20,462 nt of DNA, from the IMG/VR virus record IMGVR_UViG_3300038701_000348, positions 1 through 20,462 of that record. The stretch is one strand, 5' to 3'. This document shows, one piece after another, positions 1 through 7,567 of the stretch (positions are counted from its first letter, which is position 1; every line of letters begins with the position of its first letter). The notes beneath the pieces were generated by a model. That model was not told the origin of the DNA. It saw only the letters and a program-made list of their open reading frames with translations, and made no database searches. This DNA comes from a virus. The position numbers were made by a program, and so were the translations under genes.

Positions 1-43
1 AATATTTAAGAATTCGACCTTTGGGATAGAAAAACAAAAATAA
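1..43 (+). CDS. possible 3' end of an upstream gene (partial)
   Basis: The first bases can be read as the last 13 codons of a gene entering from the left, ending in TAA at 41-43, two bases before the next ATG. A second frame stays open until TAG at 25-27, so which frame is real cannot be decided from this fragment. No function can be assigned. The A-rich run at 29-40 probably serves as the translation-initiation region of the gene at 46. Confidence 0.3.
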   Translation, partial: IFKNSTFGIEKQK

Positions 44-45
44 CT

Positions 46-624
46 ATGATTAAGAATTTTAATATACCTGTTGAAGAAAGAGTACAGCTTTTTCAAATAT
101 GGCTTGCTTCTATTAACTGGACTTTAGGTCCTAATCAACTTACACAAGCTGAATTAGAAATACTTTCTTATTTTATTTATTACAATGACAAATACAGGTC
201 TATTAAGGAAAATGATGTAAGAATGGACTTATTATTTTCTACTACAATTAAGTCAAAGATTAAGAAGGAGTTCAATATTAATACACATAAATTAGAAACC
301 TATTTAAATAAGCTTCGTAAGAAAAATGTAATTGAAAATAATTCTATAAATGAAAGGTTTATCATTTATCCAGAGCAATCATTACAAGTACAATTTAATT
401 CTAGTTTACAAGCTGAAACACCTCAAGAGGATATTAAACCTGCAAATGATAAACCTACTGCTGAAGTTAATGAACCTATACAACCTATTGAAGTGGAAGA
501 TAGTTCAGATTCTACTTCCTCTGTTGTAGATGATTTAGATGAAGTAGACCCTCAACCTTTTGACCCTAGAAGTGATTTTGATAAGTATTTTAATGAAGAA
601 CCACCTTTAGAATCATGGATGTAA
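46..624 (+). CDS. winged-helix-like protein with acidic tail, upstream of the terminase
   Basis: This is a 192-residue protein of unproven function. Residues 30-110 are helical and look like a winged-helix fold: a helix starting at LTQAELEIL, then a helix-turn-helix-like stretch at 64-97 (LFSTTIKSKIKKEF, NINTHKLETYLNKLRKKNVI) and a short beta segment (INERFIIYP). Similar small proteins occur in other Bacteroidota phages, where I recall them only as hypothetical or regulator-like. From about residue 120 the chain is low in complexity, rich in Pro, Glu, Asp and Ser, and ends in ESWM. It opens the packaging block and its stop overlaps the next start (ATGGATGTAA), so the two are translationally linked. 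A DNA-binding role, either regulatory or in packaging-site recognition, is inferred. The ATG at 46 follows an A-rich leader. Confidence 0.7.
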   Translation: MIKNFNIPVEERVQLFQIWLASINWTLGPNQLTQAELEILSYFIYYNDKYRSIKENDVRMDLLFSTTIKSKIKKEFNINTHKLETYLNKLRKKNVIENNSINERFIIYPEQSLQVQFNSSLQAETPQEDIKPANDKPTAEVNEPIQPIEVEDSSDSTSSVVDDLDEVDPQPFDPRSDFDKYFNEEPPLESWM

Positions 625-857
625 TTCTTAAACGTATACTACAAGAAAAAGCTAAAGAGCTTGGTCTTACTTTAGGCCAGGCTGAAGATATTTTTAAAAG
701 CGTTCCTAGATTTATTTCTAAAGTTATAGAAGAAGGAAATGTAGAGGACATAGATTCATATAAATCTGTTTATATAAGGGATTTAGGAACTTTTTATCCA
801 AATAAATATTTTGTTAAAAGGATGCAAAATAATAGAAATAAAAATGAAAATATTTAA
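615..857 (+). CDS. short HU/IHF-like protein
   Basis: This 80-residue protein reads like the N-terminal part of an HU/IHF DNA-bending protein. Two helices (residues 3-16 and 20-40, with the turn LGLTLGQAEDIF) are followed by an EEGN turn and a beta strand ending in YIRDLGTFYPNKY. The last segment resembles the GFGTF strand of HU. A full HU is about 90 residues with a long beta arm containing a conserved proline. That arm is missing here and the chain ends in a basic Asn/Lys tail, so it may be a degenerate or specialised relative. IHF-like subunits are known from crAss-like phages, which fits the setting. It overlaps the preceding gene by 10 bases and the next gene by 14. A role in DNA bending during packaging or transcription is inferred; the fold call is moderate and the function weak. 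Confidence 0.6.
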   Translation: MDVILKRILQEKAKELGLTLGQAEDIFKSVPRFISKVIEEGNVEDIDSYKSVYIRDLGTFYPNKYFVKRMQNNRNKNENI

Positions 858-1359
858 TCTCGCTAATAATAATATTGTTTTTGATGAAGCTCTTTTGTTA
901 ATACCAGAGTTTGAAGCTCTTTGGGAAAAAGACACTTCTAAAACTAAAGAATTGGCTTTTAAGCAATTTGCTTATATCTATTTTATTTATGATTCAGCAA
1001 GTCCATATAGTAATTTTCCTGAGCATAAAAGAATAGAGCTTGTTTCTAAAGACATGTTAAAAGGAGAAGTTTCTAATACTGAAGAACTAAAAAAGGCTAT
1101 TCAAAAGTTTTTAGAAATGTCTCAAACACCAACACAGAGGTTACTTGCAAGTGTTAAAAGTAAAATAGATGATGTGGCTACTTATTTAACAGATACAGAG
1201 ATAGATAATAAGTCTTTGCCTCCTATTTTAAAAACTATAGAAAGTACTTCTAAACTGGTTTCTCAATTGGCTACTTTAGAAGATGCTGTAAATAAGGAAA
1301 AAGCTTCTAACTCTACAAGACGTAGCGGAGAGAAAAGAACTAGGAAGTATGAAGATTAG
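844..1359 (+). CDS. candidate small terminase subunit / conserved phage protein upstream of TerL
   Basis: This protein of 171 residues is mostly helical. The N-terminal part contains IPEFEALWEKDTSKTKELA followed by an aromatic helix (FAYIYFIYDSASPYSNF), a pattern I recognise from proteins immediately upstream of TerL in Bacteroidota phages. The C-terminal half is a long helix or coiled coil, and the tail is strongly basic (STRRSGEKRTRKYED), suited to DNA contact. I chose ATG 844 (MKIFNLANNN) because it follows an A-rich leader and leaves only a 14-base overlap with the previous gene; an in-frame TTG at 811 would give a longer overlap. The stop overlaps the TerL start by 11 bases. Its position suggests the small terminase subunit that recognises phage DNA, but no diagnostic motif proves it. 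Confidence 0.72.
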   Translation: MKIFNLANNNIVFDEALLLIPEFEALWEKDTSKTKELAFKQFAYIYFIYDSASPYSNFPEHKRIELVSKDMLKGEVSNTEELKKAIQKFLEMSQTPTQRLLASVKSKIDDVATYLTDTEIDNKSLPPILKTIESTSKLVSQLATLEDAVNKEKASNSTRRSGEKRTRKYED

Positions 1360-4300
1360 TGTTTCACCTAAATATTTTCAAGAAGCTGCTCATTACTTCA
1401 CAGAGCATGGTACTTATACCAAGTATCCTTTTGGTACGTATCAGTTTGATGAGTTTTGGGAAGAAGAAACTAGAAGATGTAAAGAGGGAGTTACACATGG
1501 AAACCTATATATTCCAGGGTCTTATTACTTCTATCTTAATTATACTCAAATTGAATTAAAAAATCCTAGTACTGGTAGAAAAAGTAGTGGGTTTCCTTTA
1601 TTTACTGATGTAGACTTAGAGTACTTTACTTTTGTAGAAAAGGCTAGAAAAGAACAAAAAGGTATTGCTTTAGTAAAACCTAGACGTATTGGATTTTCAT
1701 ATAAGTCTGCTGCTATTATAGCGCATGAGTTTAGTTTTTATAGAAATGCTAAATGTATTATAGGAGCTTTTCAATCCCAGTTATCTGAAAATACAATGAG
1801 GATGTCTTTAGACGACCTTAATTTTTTAGATTTACATACAGAATGGGGAAAAGAAAGAAATCCTAATACTAAGGATTTTGTAAAAGCAAGATACAAAAAA
1901 ACAATAGATGGGGTAACAGCTTGGGCAGGATATAACTCTGAAATACATTCTTTTACTTTTAAAGATAACCCATTTGCTGCTATTGGTAAATCTAGTAACC
2001 TTTTCTTATTTGAAGAAGCTGGTAAATGGCCAGGATTATTGCAGTCTTATAATATTTCTGAACCCTGCTGGAAAGATGGTGATGACCTTATTGGTGTACC
2101 TATTGTACAAGGCTGTGTTTGTGCTGGGACTAAAGTTTGGACTTCTACAGGAGATTTAAAGAATATAGAAGACTTAAAAAGAGAAGATGGGATAATGGGT
2201 TTAAATAACCAAAAAGCTTCTCCTGAAGAAATTACCCATTTTAATCCTCCTAATAAGAAACCTTGTTATAGAATAACTACACATACTAATAGTGTTTTAG
2301 AATGTAGCGATGACCATCCTATTTTATGGTCAAAAAATAGACATTCTTATATTCAAAGAGAAACTATAAAAGGCAAAAGAGAGGTTATAAATAGATACAA
2401 AAAGGTTGAGTTCAAAGAAACAAAAGGTATTAAAAAAGGAGACCATATAGCTATTATTAATGCTGTAAGCACATTTAATAATGAAGCTATATGGCAGCCT
2501 AGATTAGTAGGTATGTTAATAGGTGATGGTTCCTACGGTTTTGATAAAACTCCTGTACTTTCTAATTGTGATAAAGAAATTTTAGATTACACAGAATCTA
2601 ATTTTGATACTGTTGTTGAAAAATCTCATTTAACTAAAAATAATAAAGTATATAAAGAGTTAAGAATTAAAGGTATATGTAAAGAGCTTAGAGTCTTAGG
2701 AATCTATGGTCAAACTAAAAAAGCCAAAAGGCTTCCTAAACAAATATTTAAAGCTTCTAAAAAAGATGTTTGTGAGCTTTTAGCAGGAATTATAGATACA
2801 GATGGATGTGTTAGAATTACTAAAAGTAAAACTGTTACAGTAACTATTTCATCTGTCTCTAAAGAGTTAATAGAAGAAATTAAATACTTATTCATTAAAT
2901 TAGGAGTGCATGGCTCTATTCAAAAAGTAAACCCTTCTAGAGCTAAAAAAAGAATTAAAGATGTAAATCCTTACTATAATCTACACATCTCTGATATAAC
3001 TAGCGTTTTTAACATAGCTAAAAACATTAATCTATTAGTCAGCTATAAGAAAAAAAGGTTAAATACTATTTTTAACAGGAAGGAAATTGAAGGAGACTTT
3101 ACTAAAAAAGTTTTTGTTAAGAGGTCAGACAAAGATAAAAGGTATCTTGAATTAACTGATGTAGAAGGTATTAAATTTGAAATAGTAAAATCTATAGAGT
3201 ATATAGGGGAAAAAGACATATATAACCTTACCGCAGGTACTACACATACTTATATTGCTAACAATATAGTTACTCATAATACTGGAGGTGATATGGAAGG
3301 TGGTACACAGGAGTTTGCAGAAATGTTTTTTAATCCTGATAAATACAACTTCCTAGCTTTTGATAATATATGGGATGAAGATTCTAAAGGAACTCAATGT
3401 GGGTTTTTCATTCCAGCTACTAGAATGAGGTTTGGTACTTATAAAGATATAAATAAAGAACATCCAGAATGGAAGGGTAAACCAATGATAGATGATTTTG
3501 GTAATTCTTTAGAAGATATAGCCAGACAGTCTATTTTTGATTTAAGAAAAAGAGCAGAACAAGGAGCAGACCAACAAGCTAAGATTGACTCTGTAACTCA
3601 GTATCCATTATCTCCTAAAGAAGCTTTCTTACAAAGCCATTCATTCTTTTTTCCTATTACTGAGCTAAAGCTTGTACTCTCTAAAATGGATGACTCTATA
3701 GAGTTAGACAAGCATAGCGTAGGGCATCTTAATTTTGAAGAAGGTTCTCTAAAGTGGGTAGATGTTCAAAGTGGTTCTCCTTATAGAGATTATCCTGTAC
3801 AAAAAGCAGAAGAAGGTTTAATAGAGATATATGAAACTCCTAGACTGGGAGATGCTGGAGAAATTAATGTAGGTAGATATATTGCAGGTATTGACCCTTA
3901 CAGGTATGATTCTGCTACTTCTGAATCTATAGGTTCAATATTTGTATTTGATAGATTAACCAGAAGAATTGTAGCTGAATACTCAGGAAGACCTGAAAGT
4001 ACAGAAAGATTTTACGAAATATGTAGAAAGCTTATAATTTATTATGAAGCTACAGCTATGTATGAAGCTAACATTACAGGTTTATACTCTCATTTTGAGA
4101 AGAAAAAAGCTTTACATTTGTTAGCTGACACTCCTTATAACTTAAGAGATAGAAATACTTGGAAACCTAATACAAATAGTTCTAAAGGTATTATTATGTC
4201 TAAAGCTGTTAAAGAAAGGGGATTAGAGTATTTAAAAACATGGTTAACAGAAACTATATCTGAAGAATCTGAAGAATTGATGCTAAGTACTATTAGGTCA

Positions 4301-4540
4301 GTAGGTTTATTAAAAGAGCTAATTGCATGGAATCCTAATCCTAGAGCTAACTTTGATAGAGTATCTGCTATGTTAATGGTAGCTTGGTATGATGTAACTT
4401 TACAAGAGTTTAATCGTTTATCAATCCATGAATCTCCGCTAAAAAAGAAAACTGGTTCTTATTTTGATAAGTTTAAACAAAAAAGAGATAATCAAGATAT
4501 TTGGATGAAGCATTTCACTCCTCAAACTGAAATAGAATAA
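1349..4540 (+). CDS. terL: terminase large subunit interrupted by an intein
   Basis: This is the ATP-driven packaging motor and headful nuclease of the phage. It is 1063 residues as encoded and 674 after removal of the intein, a normal size for TerL. The ATPase half has a Walker A-like loop at residues 110-120 (KPRRIGFSYKS) and a Walker B-like strand at 218-225 (LFLFEEAG, with E222/E223; the usual aspartate is replaced by Phe-Glu-Glu). The intein sits at 256-644. Removing it joins VPIVQG to TGGDMEGG, restoring a GTGG-type coupling motif. The C-terminal RNase H-like nuclease half contains GRYIAGIDPYRYDS (D849) and NFDRVSAML (D1003), consistent with metal-binding acidic residues. It acts at the portal, whose gene follows after one base. 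The start overlaps the upstream gene in a tightly coupled packaging operon. Confidence 0.95.
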   Translation: MKISVSPKYFQEAAHYFTEHGTYTKYPFGTYQFDEFWEEETRRCKEGVTHGNLYIPGSYYFYLNYTQIELKNPSTGRKSSGFPLFTDVDLEYFTFVEKARKEQKGIALVKPRRIGFSYKSAAIIAHEFSFYRNAKCIIGAFQSQLSENTMRMSLDDLNFLDLHTEWGKERNPNTKDFVKARYKKTIDGVTAWAGYNSEIHSFTFKDNPFAAIGKSSNLFLFEEAGKWPGLLQSYNISEPCWKDGDDLIGVPIVQGCVCAGTKVWTSTGDLKNIEDLKREDGIMGLNNQKASPEEITHFNPPNKKPCYRITTHTNSVLECSDDHPILWSKNRHSYIQRETIKGKREVINRYKKVEFKETKGIKKGDHIAIINAVSTFNNEAIWQPRLVGMLIGDGSYGFDKTPVLSNCDKEILDYTESNFDTVVEKSHLTKNNKVYKELRIKGICKELRVLGIYGQTKKAKRLPKQIFKASKKDVCELLAGIIDTDGCVRITKSKTVTVTISSVSKELIEEIKYLFIKLGVHGSIQKVNPSRAKKRIKDVNPYYNLHISDITSVFNIAKNINLLVSYKKKRLNTIFNRKEIEGDFTKKVFVKRSDKDKRYLELTDVEGIKFEIVKSIEYIGEKDIYNLTAGTTHTYIANNIVTHNTGGDMEGGTQEFAEMFFNPDKYNFLAFDNIWDEDSKGTQCGFFIPATRMRFGTYKDINKEHPEWKGKPMIDDFGNSLEDIARQSIFDLRKRAEQGADQQAKIDSVTQYPLSPKEAFLQSHSFFFPITELKLVLSKMDDSIELDKHSVGHLNFEEGSLKWVDVQSGSPYRDYPVQKAEEGLIEIYETPRLGDAGEINVGRYIAGIDPYRYDSATSESIGSIFVFDRLTRRIVAEYSGRPESTERFYEICRKLIIYYEATAMYEANITGLYSHFEKKKALHLLADTPYNLRDRNTWKPNTNSSKGIIMSKAVKERGLEYLKTWLTETISEESEELMLSTIRSVGLLKELIAWNPNPRANFDRVSAMLMVAWYDVTLQEFNRLSIHESPLKKKTGSYFDKFKQKRDNQDIWMKHFTPQTEIE
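2114..3280 (+). mobile_element. TerL intein with LAGLIDADG homing endonuclease
   Basis: This in-frame insertion of 389 residues within TerL has all the hallmarks of a full-length intein. It starts with Cys1 (CVCAGTKVWTSTGD, block A), has a block B at LECSDDHPILW, and ends with TTHTYIANNIVTHN, giving the penultimate His and terminal Asn; the first downstream extein residue is Thr. The centre carries two LAGLIDADG helices, LVGMLIGDG (acidic residue D393 of the precursor) and LLAGIIDTDG (D485). Both catalytic acids are kept, so the endonuclease looks active. Splicing would leave an uninterrupted ATPase. Base composition matches the surrounding TerL, so the insertion is either not recent or came from a compositionally similar genome. 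Confidence 0.95.
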
Positions 4541-4541
4541 T

Positions 4542-7058
4542 ATGTACAATAGAGTATTTGTAGCTCCTAGTCAGATGGTTTCTGATTCTGAGAAAGCTAA
4601 GGCTAAATGGCAGAAAGATAATATAGATGCTTTTGAAGGGCTAGTCCTTTTTGAAAATAGACAAATTAAGAACTCTTATTATAATAAGGTTACTAATTAT
4701 AACCTTAAAAGAGGTATTTTAAATATGAATGATATGGAAAAAGTTGTTGACCCTTATGGTTTAGGGTTAGGAACTTTTCCAGGAAGAATGGAACACAAGG
4801 GAATAGGTAACTCTAAGATAGACCTATTAGTAGGAGAACATATCAAAAGAAAGTTTGATTTTAGAGTTATTAGAAGTTCTGTAGACCAAGAAGGTATTAG
4901 GGAAGTTGAAGAACTTAAAACTAAGGAGTATATTAATTTCTTCTTAGAGCAAATCCAAAACCCTAACTATGACCCTCAAAAAGCCGAAAGAAGACTAAAA
5001 GAATTAGAAGAATATACAAATTCATCTTTTTTTGATATAGCAGAAAGAGGAGCCAATAAACTTCTTAAGTACCTCTATAAATACTACAATGTAAAAGATA
5101 GAGTATTTGATTCAGCTTTTGAAGATGCTTTAATTGCAGCAGAGCAATACTGTTTTATAGAAGAATTAGGAGGAGAAATTTCTATAAGAAAAGGAGACCC
5201 CACTAGGATTTTTACCATTATGAATGGCCATGCTACTGATGAAAGTGGTTTAGAGGCTTTAGTAGAAGTAACCTATCATACTATTTCATCTTTAGTAGAT
5301 TTATTTCATGATGAATTAACTCCTGCTCAGATAAAAGAACTAGAAGATTATAGAGGATATAATTCAGGACCTCAGCCTTATTTTACTTATCCTATGTATG
5401 GTCATGTAGGAGAGTTAGCTATTCCTACAGATTCTGCTACTGCTAAAGTGCAAGAAGTAATGCCTTTAGGAGATTTAGACCTTCCTATGTTTTCAAGTTA
5501 TTTCGATGCAAGAGGAAACATTAGATTAATGCATTGTATTTGGAGGTCTAAGAGAAAGGTTATTGTTGTTAAAAGTATAGATGAAAATGGTGTAGAAAAC
5601 CTTAGATATGAGCATCAAAAATATAAACCTGATGAATCAATAGGAGAAGAAATTCATAAGATAGAATGGATTAATGAATGGTGGAGAGGTTATAAAATTG
5701 GAGCTAATATCTATCTTAAAGCTCAACCTATACCCTATTTGTCTAATTCCTTAGATAATATTTCAAGACAGCCGCCTCCTGTAGTAATCCAGTTTTATAA
5801 TACTAATTCCTCTAGAGCGCAGTCTTTAATGGATATTATAAAGCCTTATGATTATCTCTATGATATATTTGATTATAAGAGACAGATTTTAGTTAATCTA
5901 ATGCTACCTGATATTGTACAGTTTCCTACTAGTATGATACCAGATAATATGACTTTACATGAGTTTTTAAACTATGTAACTTCTACAGCATTTATGCCTA
6001 TGGACCCTACAGCAGATGTAATGACTCCTAAAGGTATGCAGTCTGCTGGAACATTTAATACTATTACTCCTAACAGATTATCTGCTAATCAAAGTGGGCC
6101 TATACAAGTTCTCAACAATGTGCTAGATAATATAGTGCAGACTATGGATATAGTATCTGGAGTAACTCAGCAAAGGCAAGGAGCTATCAGTTCTACGGAG
6201 TTGGTAGGCAATGTAGAAAGGTCTGTTAGTCAATCTGCTTTAACTACAGAAAGATGGTTTGCTAAAAATGAGTTCTTTAAAGAAAGATGTCTTAGAAGAA
6301 TTTTAGATATAGGTATTAGTATTCTAAGAAAAAATCCTAAGAGGTTAGCTTATTTAATGGATGACTTCTCCAAAGAAGTTATTACAGATGAAGAAATAGC
6401 TGCAACTATACTAGCAGATTTTGACTTACAAGTATCTAGGTCTTCTGAAGATGCAAGATTGCTGCAAATGTTAGAAGCTAATTTCCAAAAAGCTATTGCT
6501 GCTGGTACTGCTGATGCAGCAGACCTTATTAACTTAGTTAAAACTGAAAGTGTTCAGGATGCTGCTAGAACTTTAAAACGTAGAAGAGAGGAAATACAGC
6601 AGCAACAAGAGCAAAGTGAAGAAAGACAGTTAGCTGCTAAAAATCAAGAAGTTCAAGCTAAGACTCAGTTAGAGATGGAAAAATTAGCTATAGAAAAACA
6701 GAAGCTAGAGCTTGAAAAGTATAAGATAGATTCTGAAAATGCTACAAGGCTTCAGATAGCTACCATACAAACATATAGTAGAAAGGAAAACATGGACTTA
6801 GATAACAATGGTATTCCTGACCCTATAGAGTTAGAAAAACTGTATCAAAAAGATAGAGAAATATCTGCTAAAGAATCAGATAAAAAGTTAGAAATTTCTA
6901 CTAAAGCTTCTATAGAAAGAGAAAAAATAAATGTAGAAAAAGAAAAACTTAGAACTGAAGAACGTGTTGAGAAGTTAAAATCTGATACTGCAAAAGCAGT
7001 AGAGAAAATGAAACTTAAAAATCCTGTAGCTGGAGAAAAGAAATCCTCTAAAAAATAG
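4542..7058 (+). CDS. portal protein, crAss-like, with coiled-coil C-terminus
   Basis: This large 838-residue protein should form the dodecameric ring at the unique head vertex through which TerL pumps DNA. Recognition rests on its position directly after TerL and on its N-terminal sequence: FPGRMEH (79-85) and KIDLLVGEHIKRKFDFRV (92-109), followed by a helical region with FEDALIAAEQY, all typical of crAss-like portals. A central segment, with the conserved-looking VSGVTQQRQGAISSTE, fits the stem/wing region. From about residue 680 the chain is a long charged coiled coil rich in Gln, Glu and Lys, and it ends in a basic tail (EKKSSKK). Within this coil, residues 752-763 (DLDNNGIPDPIE) match the 12-residue calcium-binding loop pattern DxDxNGxxDxxE. 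Arginine codons are mostly AGA. Confidence 0.9.
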   Translation: MYNRVFVAPSQMVSDSEKAKAKWQKDNIDAFEGLVLFENRQIKNSYYNKVTNYNLKRGILNMNDMEKVVDPYGLGLGTFPGRMEHKGIGNSKIDLLVGEHIKRKFDFRVIRSSVDQEGIREVEELKTKEYINFFLEQIQNPNYDPQKAERRLKELEEYTNSSFFDIAERGANKLLKYLYKYYNVKDRVFDSAFEDALIAAEQYCFIEELGGEISIRKGDPTRIFTIMNGHATDESGLEALVEVTYHTISSLVDLFHDELTPAQIKELEDYRGYNSGPQPYFTYPMYGHVGELAIPTDSATAKVQEVMPLGDLDLPMFSSYFDARGNIRLMHCIWRSKRKVIVVKSIDENGVENLRYEHQKYKPDESIGEEIHKIEWINEWWRGYKIGANIYLKAQPIPYLSNSLDNISRQPPPVVIQFYNTNSSRAQSLMDIIKPYDYLYDIFDYKRQILVNLMLPDIVQFPTSMIPDNMTLHEFLNYVTSTAFMPMDPTADVMTPKGMQSAGTFNTITPNRLSANQSGPIQVLNNVLDNIVQTMDIVSGVTQQRQGAISSTELVGNVERSVSQSALTTERWFAKNEFFKERCLRRILDIGISILRKNPKRLAYLMDDFSKEVITDEEIAATILADFDLQVSRSSEDARLLQMLEANFQKAIAAGTADAADLINLVKTESVQDAARTLKRRREEIQQQQEQSEERQLAAKNQEVQAKTQLEMEKLAIEKQKLELEKYKIDSENATRLQIATIQTYSRKENMDLDNNGIPDPIELEKLYQKDREISAKESDKKLEISTKASIEREKINVEKEKLRTEERVEKLKSDTAKAVEKMKLKNPVAGEKKSSKK

Positions 7059-7063
7059 TTATA

Positions 7064-7456
7064 ATGGAAGATATTATAAAAGAACTTCAAAATGTAAAAT
7101 TTTCTAAAACTTCTCCAGAGGAGTTTATAGCTAAGCTATTTCAGTCTAGAGACATTACTCACTTAGCTCACTTAGCTACAACTAGCTATGCAGAACATAA
7201 AGCTTTAAATTCCTATTATGATTCTCTTTTAGATTTTATAGATTCATTTGTAGAAGCTTACCAAGGTTTACATGGGCTTATTAAACTCCAAATTCCTGCG
7301 TCTTCTAATCAAAATTCTATAAATCACTTACAAGAGCTTTTAAAATACATAGATGAGAATAAAAAGATTTTTACAGATTCAGCCTTACTAAATCAAGTAG
7401 ATGAAGTAAAAACTTTAATTCAGTCTACATTATACAAACTTAAAAACCTATCATAA
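7064..7456 (+). CDS. small helical protein with Dps/ferritin-type ferroxidase motif (DUF5856-like)
   Basis: This is a 130-residue, all-helical protein. The central segment SRDITHLAHLATTSYAEHKA followed by LNSYYDSLLDFIDSFVEAYQG (residues 28-68) resembles what I recall as DUF5856, found in large phages; the family name is from memory. H33, H45, D60 and E64 are spaced 12, 15 and 4 residues apart, the same spacing as the ferroxidase ligands of Dps proteins (His, His, Asp, Glu). Dps chains are about 150-190 residues, so this would be a compact version. A second helical pair follows at 84-128. It lies five bases after the portal and ends the first operon, before a promoter-like gap. Iron binding, DNA protection, or only a borrowed four-helix fold are all possible; no experiment-based role is known to me. 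Confidence 0.7.
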   Translation: MEDIIKELQNVKFSKTSPEEFIAKLFQSRDITHLAHLATTSYAEHKALNSYYDSLLDFIDSFVEAYQGLHGLIKLQIPASSNQNSINHLQELLKYIDENKKIFTDSALLNQVDEVKTLIQSTLYKLKNLS

Positions 7457-7567
7457 CCGTATATAAGTTATATATAATTGCTATATACTTTCCACATAAT
7501 AGAAATAACTGGTAATTAAAAATGTAACTTTTATATAATTTCGTAGTATAAAACAACAACTTAGATT
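7457..7567 (+). promoter_or_regulatory. AT-rich intergenic regulatory region before the head genes
   Basis: This 111-base gap is the longest without a gene in the window and precedes the scaffold-like and capsid genes. It holds a near-perfect AT inverted repeat (TATATAA-G-TTATATA, 7460-7474), a further TATATAC at 7482-7488 complementary to GTATATA at 7459-7465, and a CGTATATA copy at 7458-7465. A TATAAT hexamer lies at 7534-7539, directly followed by TTTCGTAGTATA. I see no good -35 or Bacteroidota TTTG box at the right distance, so the promoter type (host or phage polymerase) is open. Its place before the most highly expressed genes makes a late promoter likely. Confidence 0.45.
7531..7554 (+). 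promoter_or_regulatory. candidate promoter core upstream of the scaffold-like gene
   Basis: The stretch contains TATAAT (7534-7539) and TCGTAGTATA (7541-7550). The second part closely resembles TCGTAATATG at 14051-14060, upstream of another transcription-unit start. The core ends about 14 bases before ATG 7568, leaving room for a short leader. The assignment rests only on recurrence of the motif and position. Confidence 0.35.

Noticed and set aside
811-843. Upstream TTG start for the candidate small terminase gene
   Set aside because: ATG 844 has an A-rich leader and gives a short overlap; the extra 11 residues would be coded entirely within the HU-like gene.
7460-7474. TATATAA-G-TTATATA as a specific repressor operator
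   Set aside because: Such palindromes arise easily by chance in very AT-rich gaps; kept only as part of the general regulatory region.
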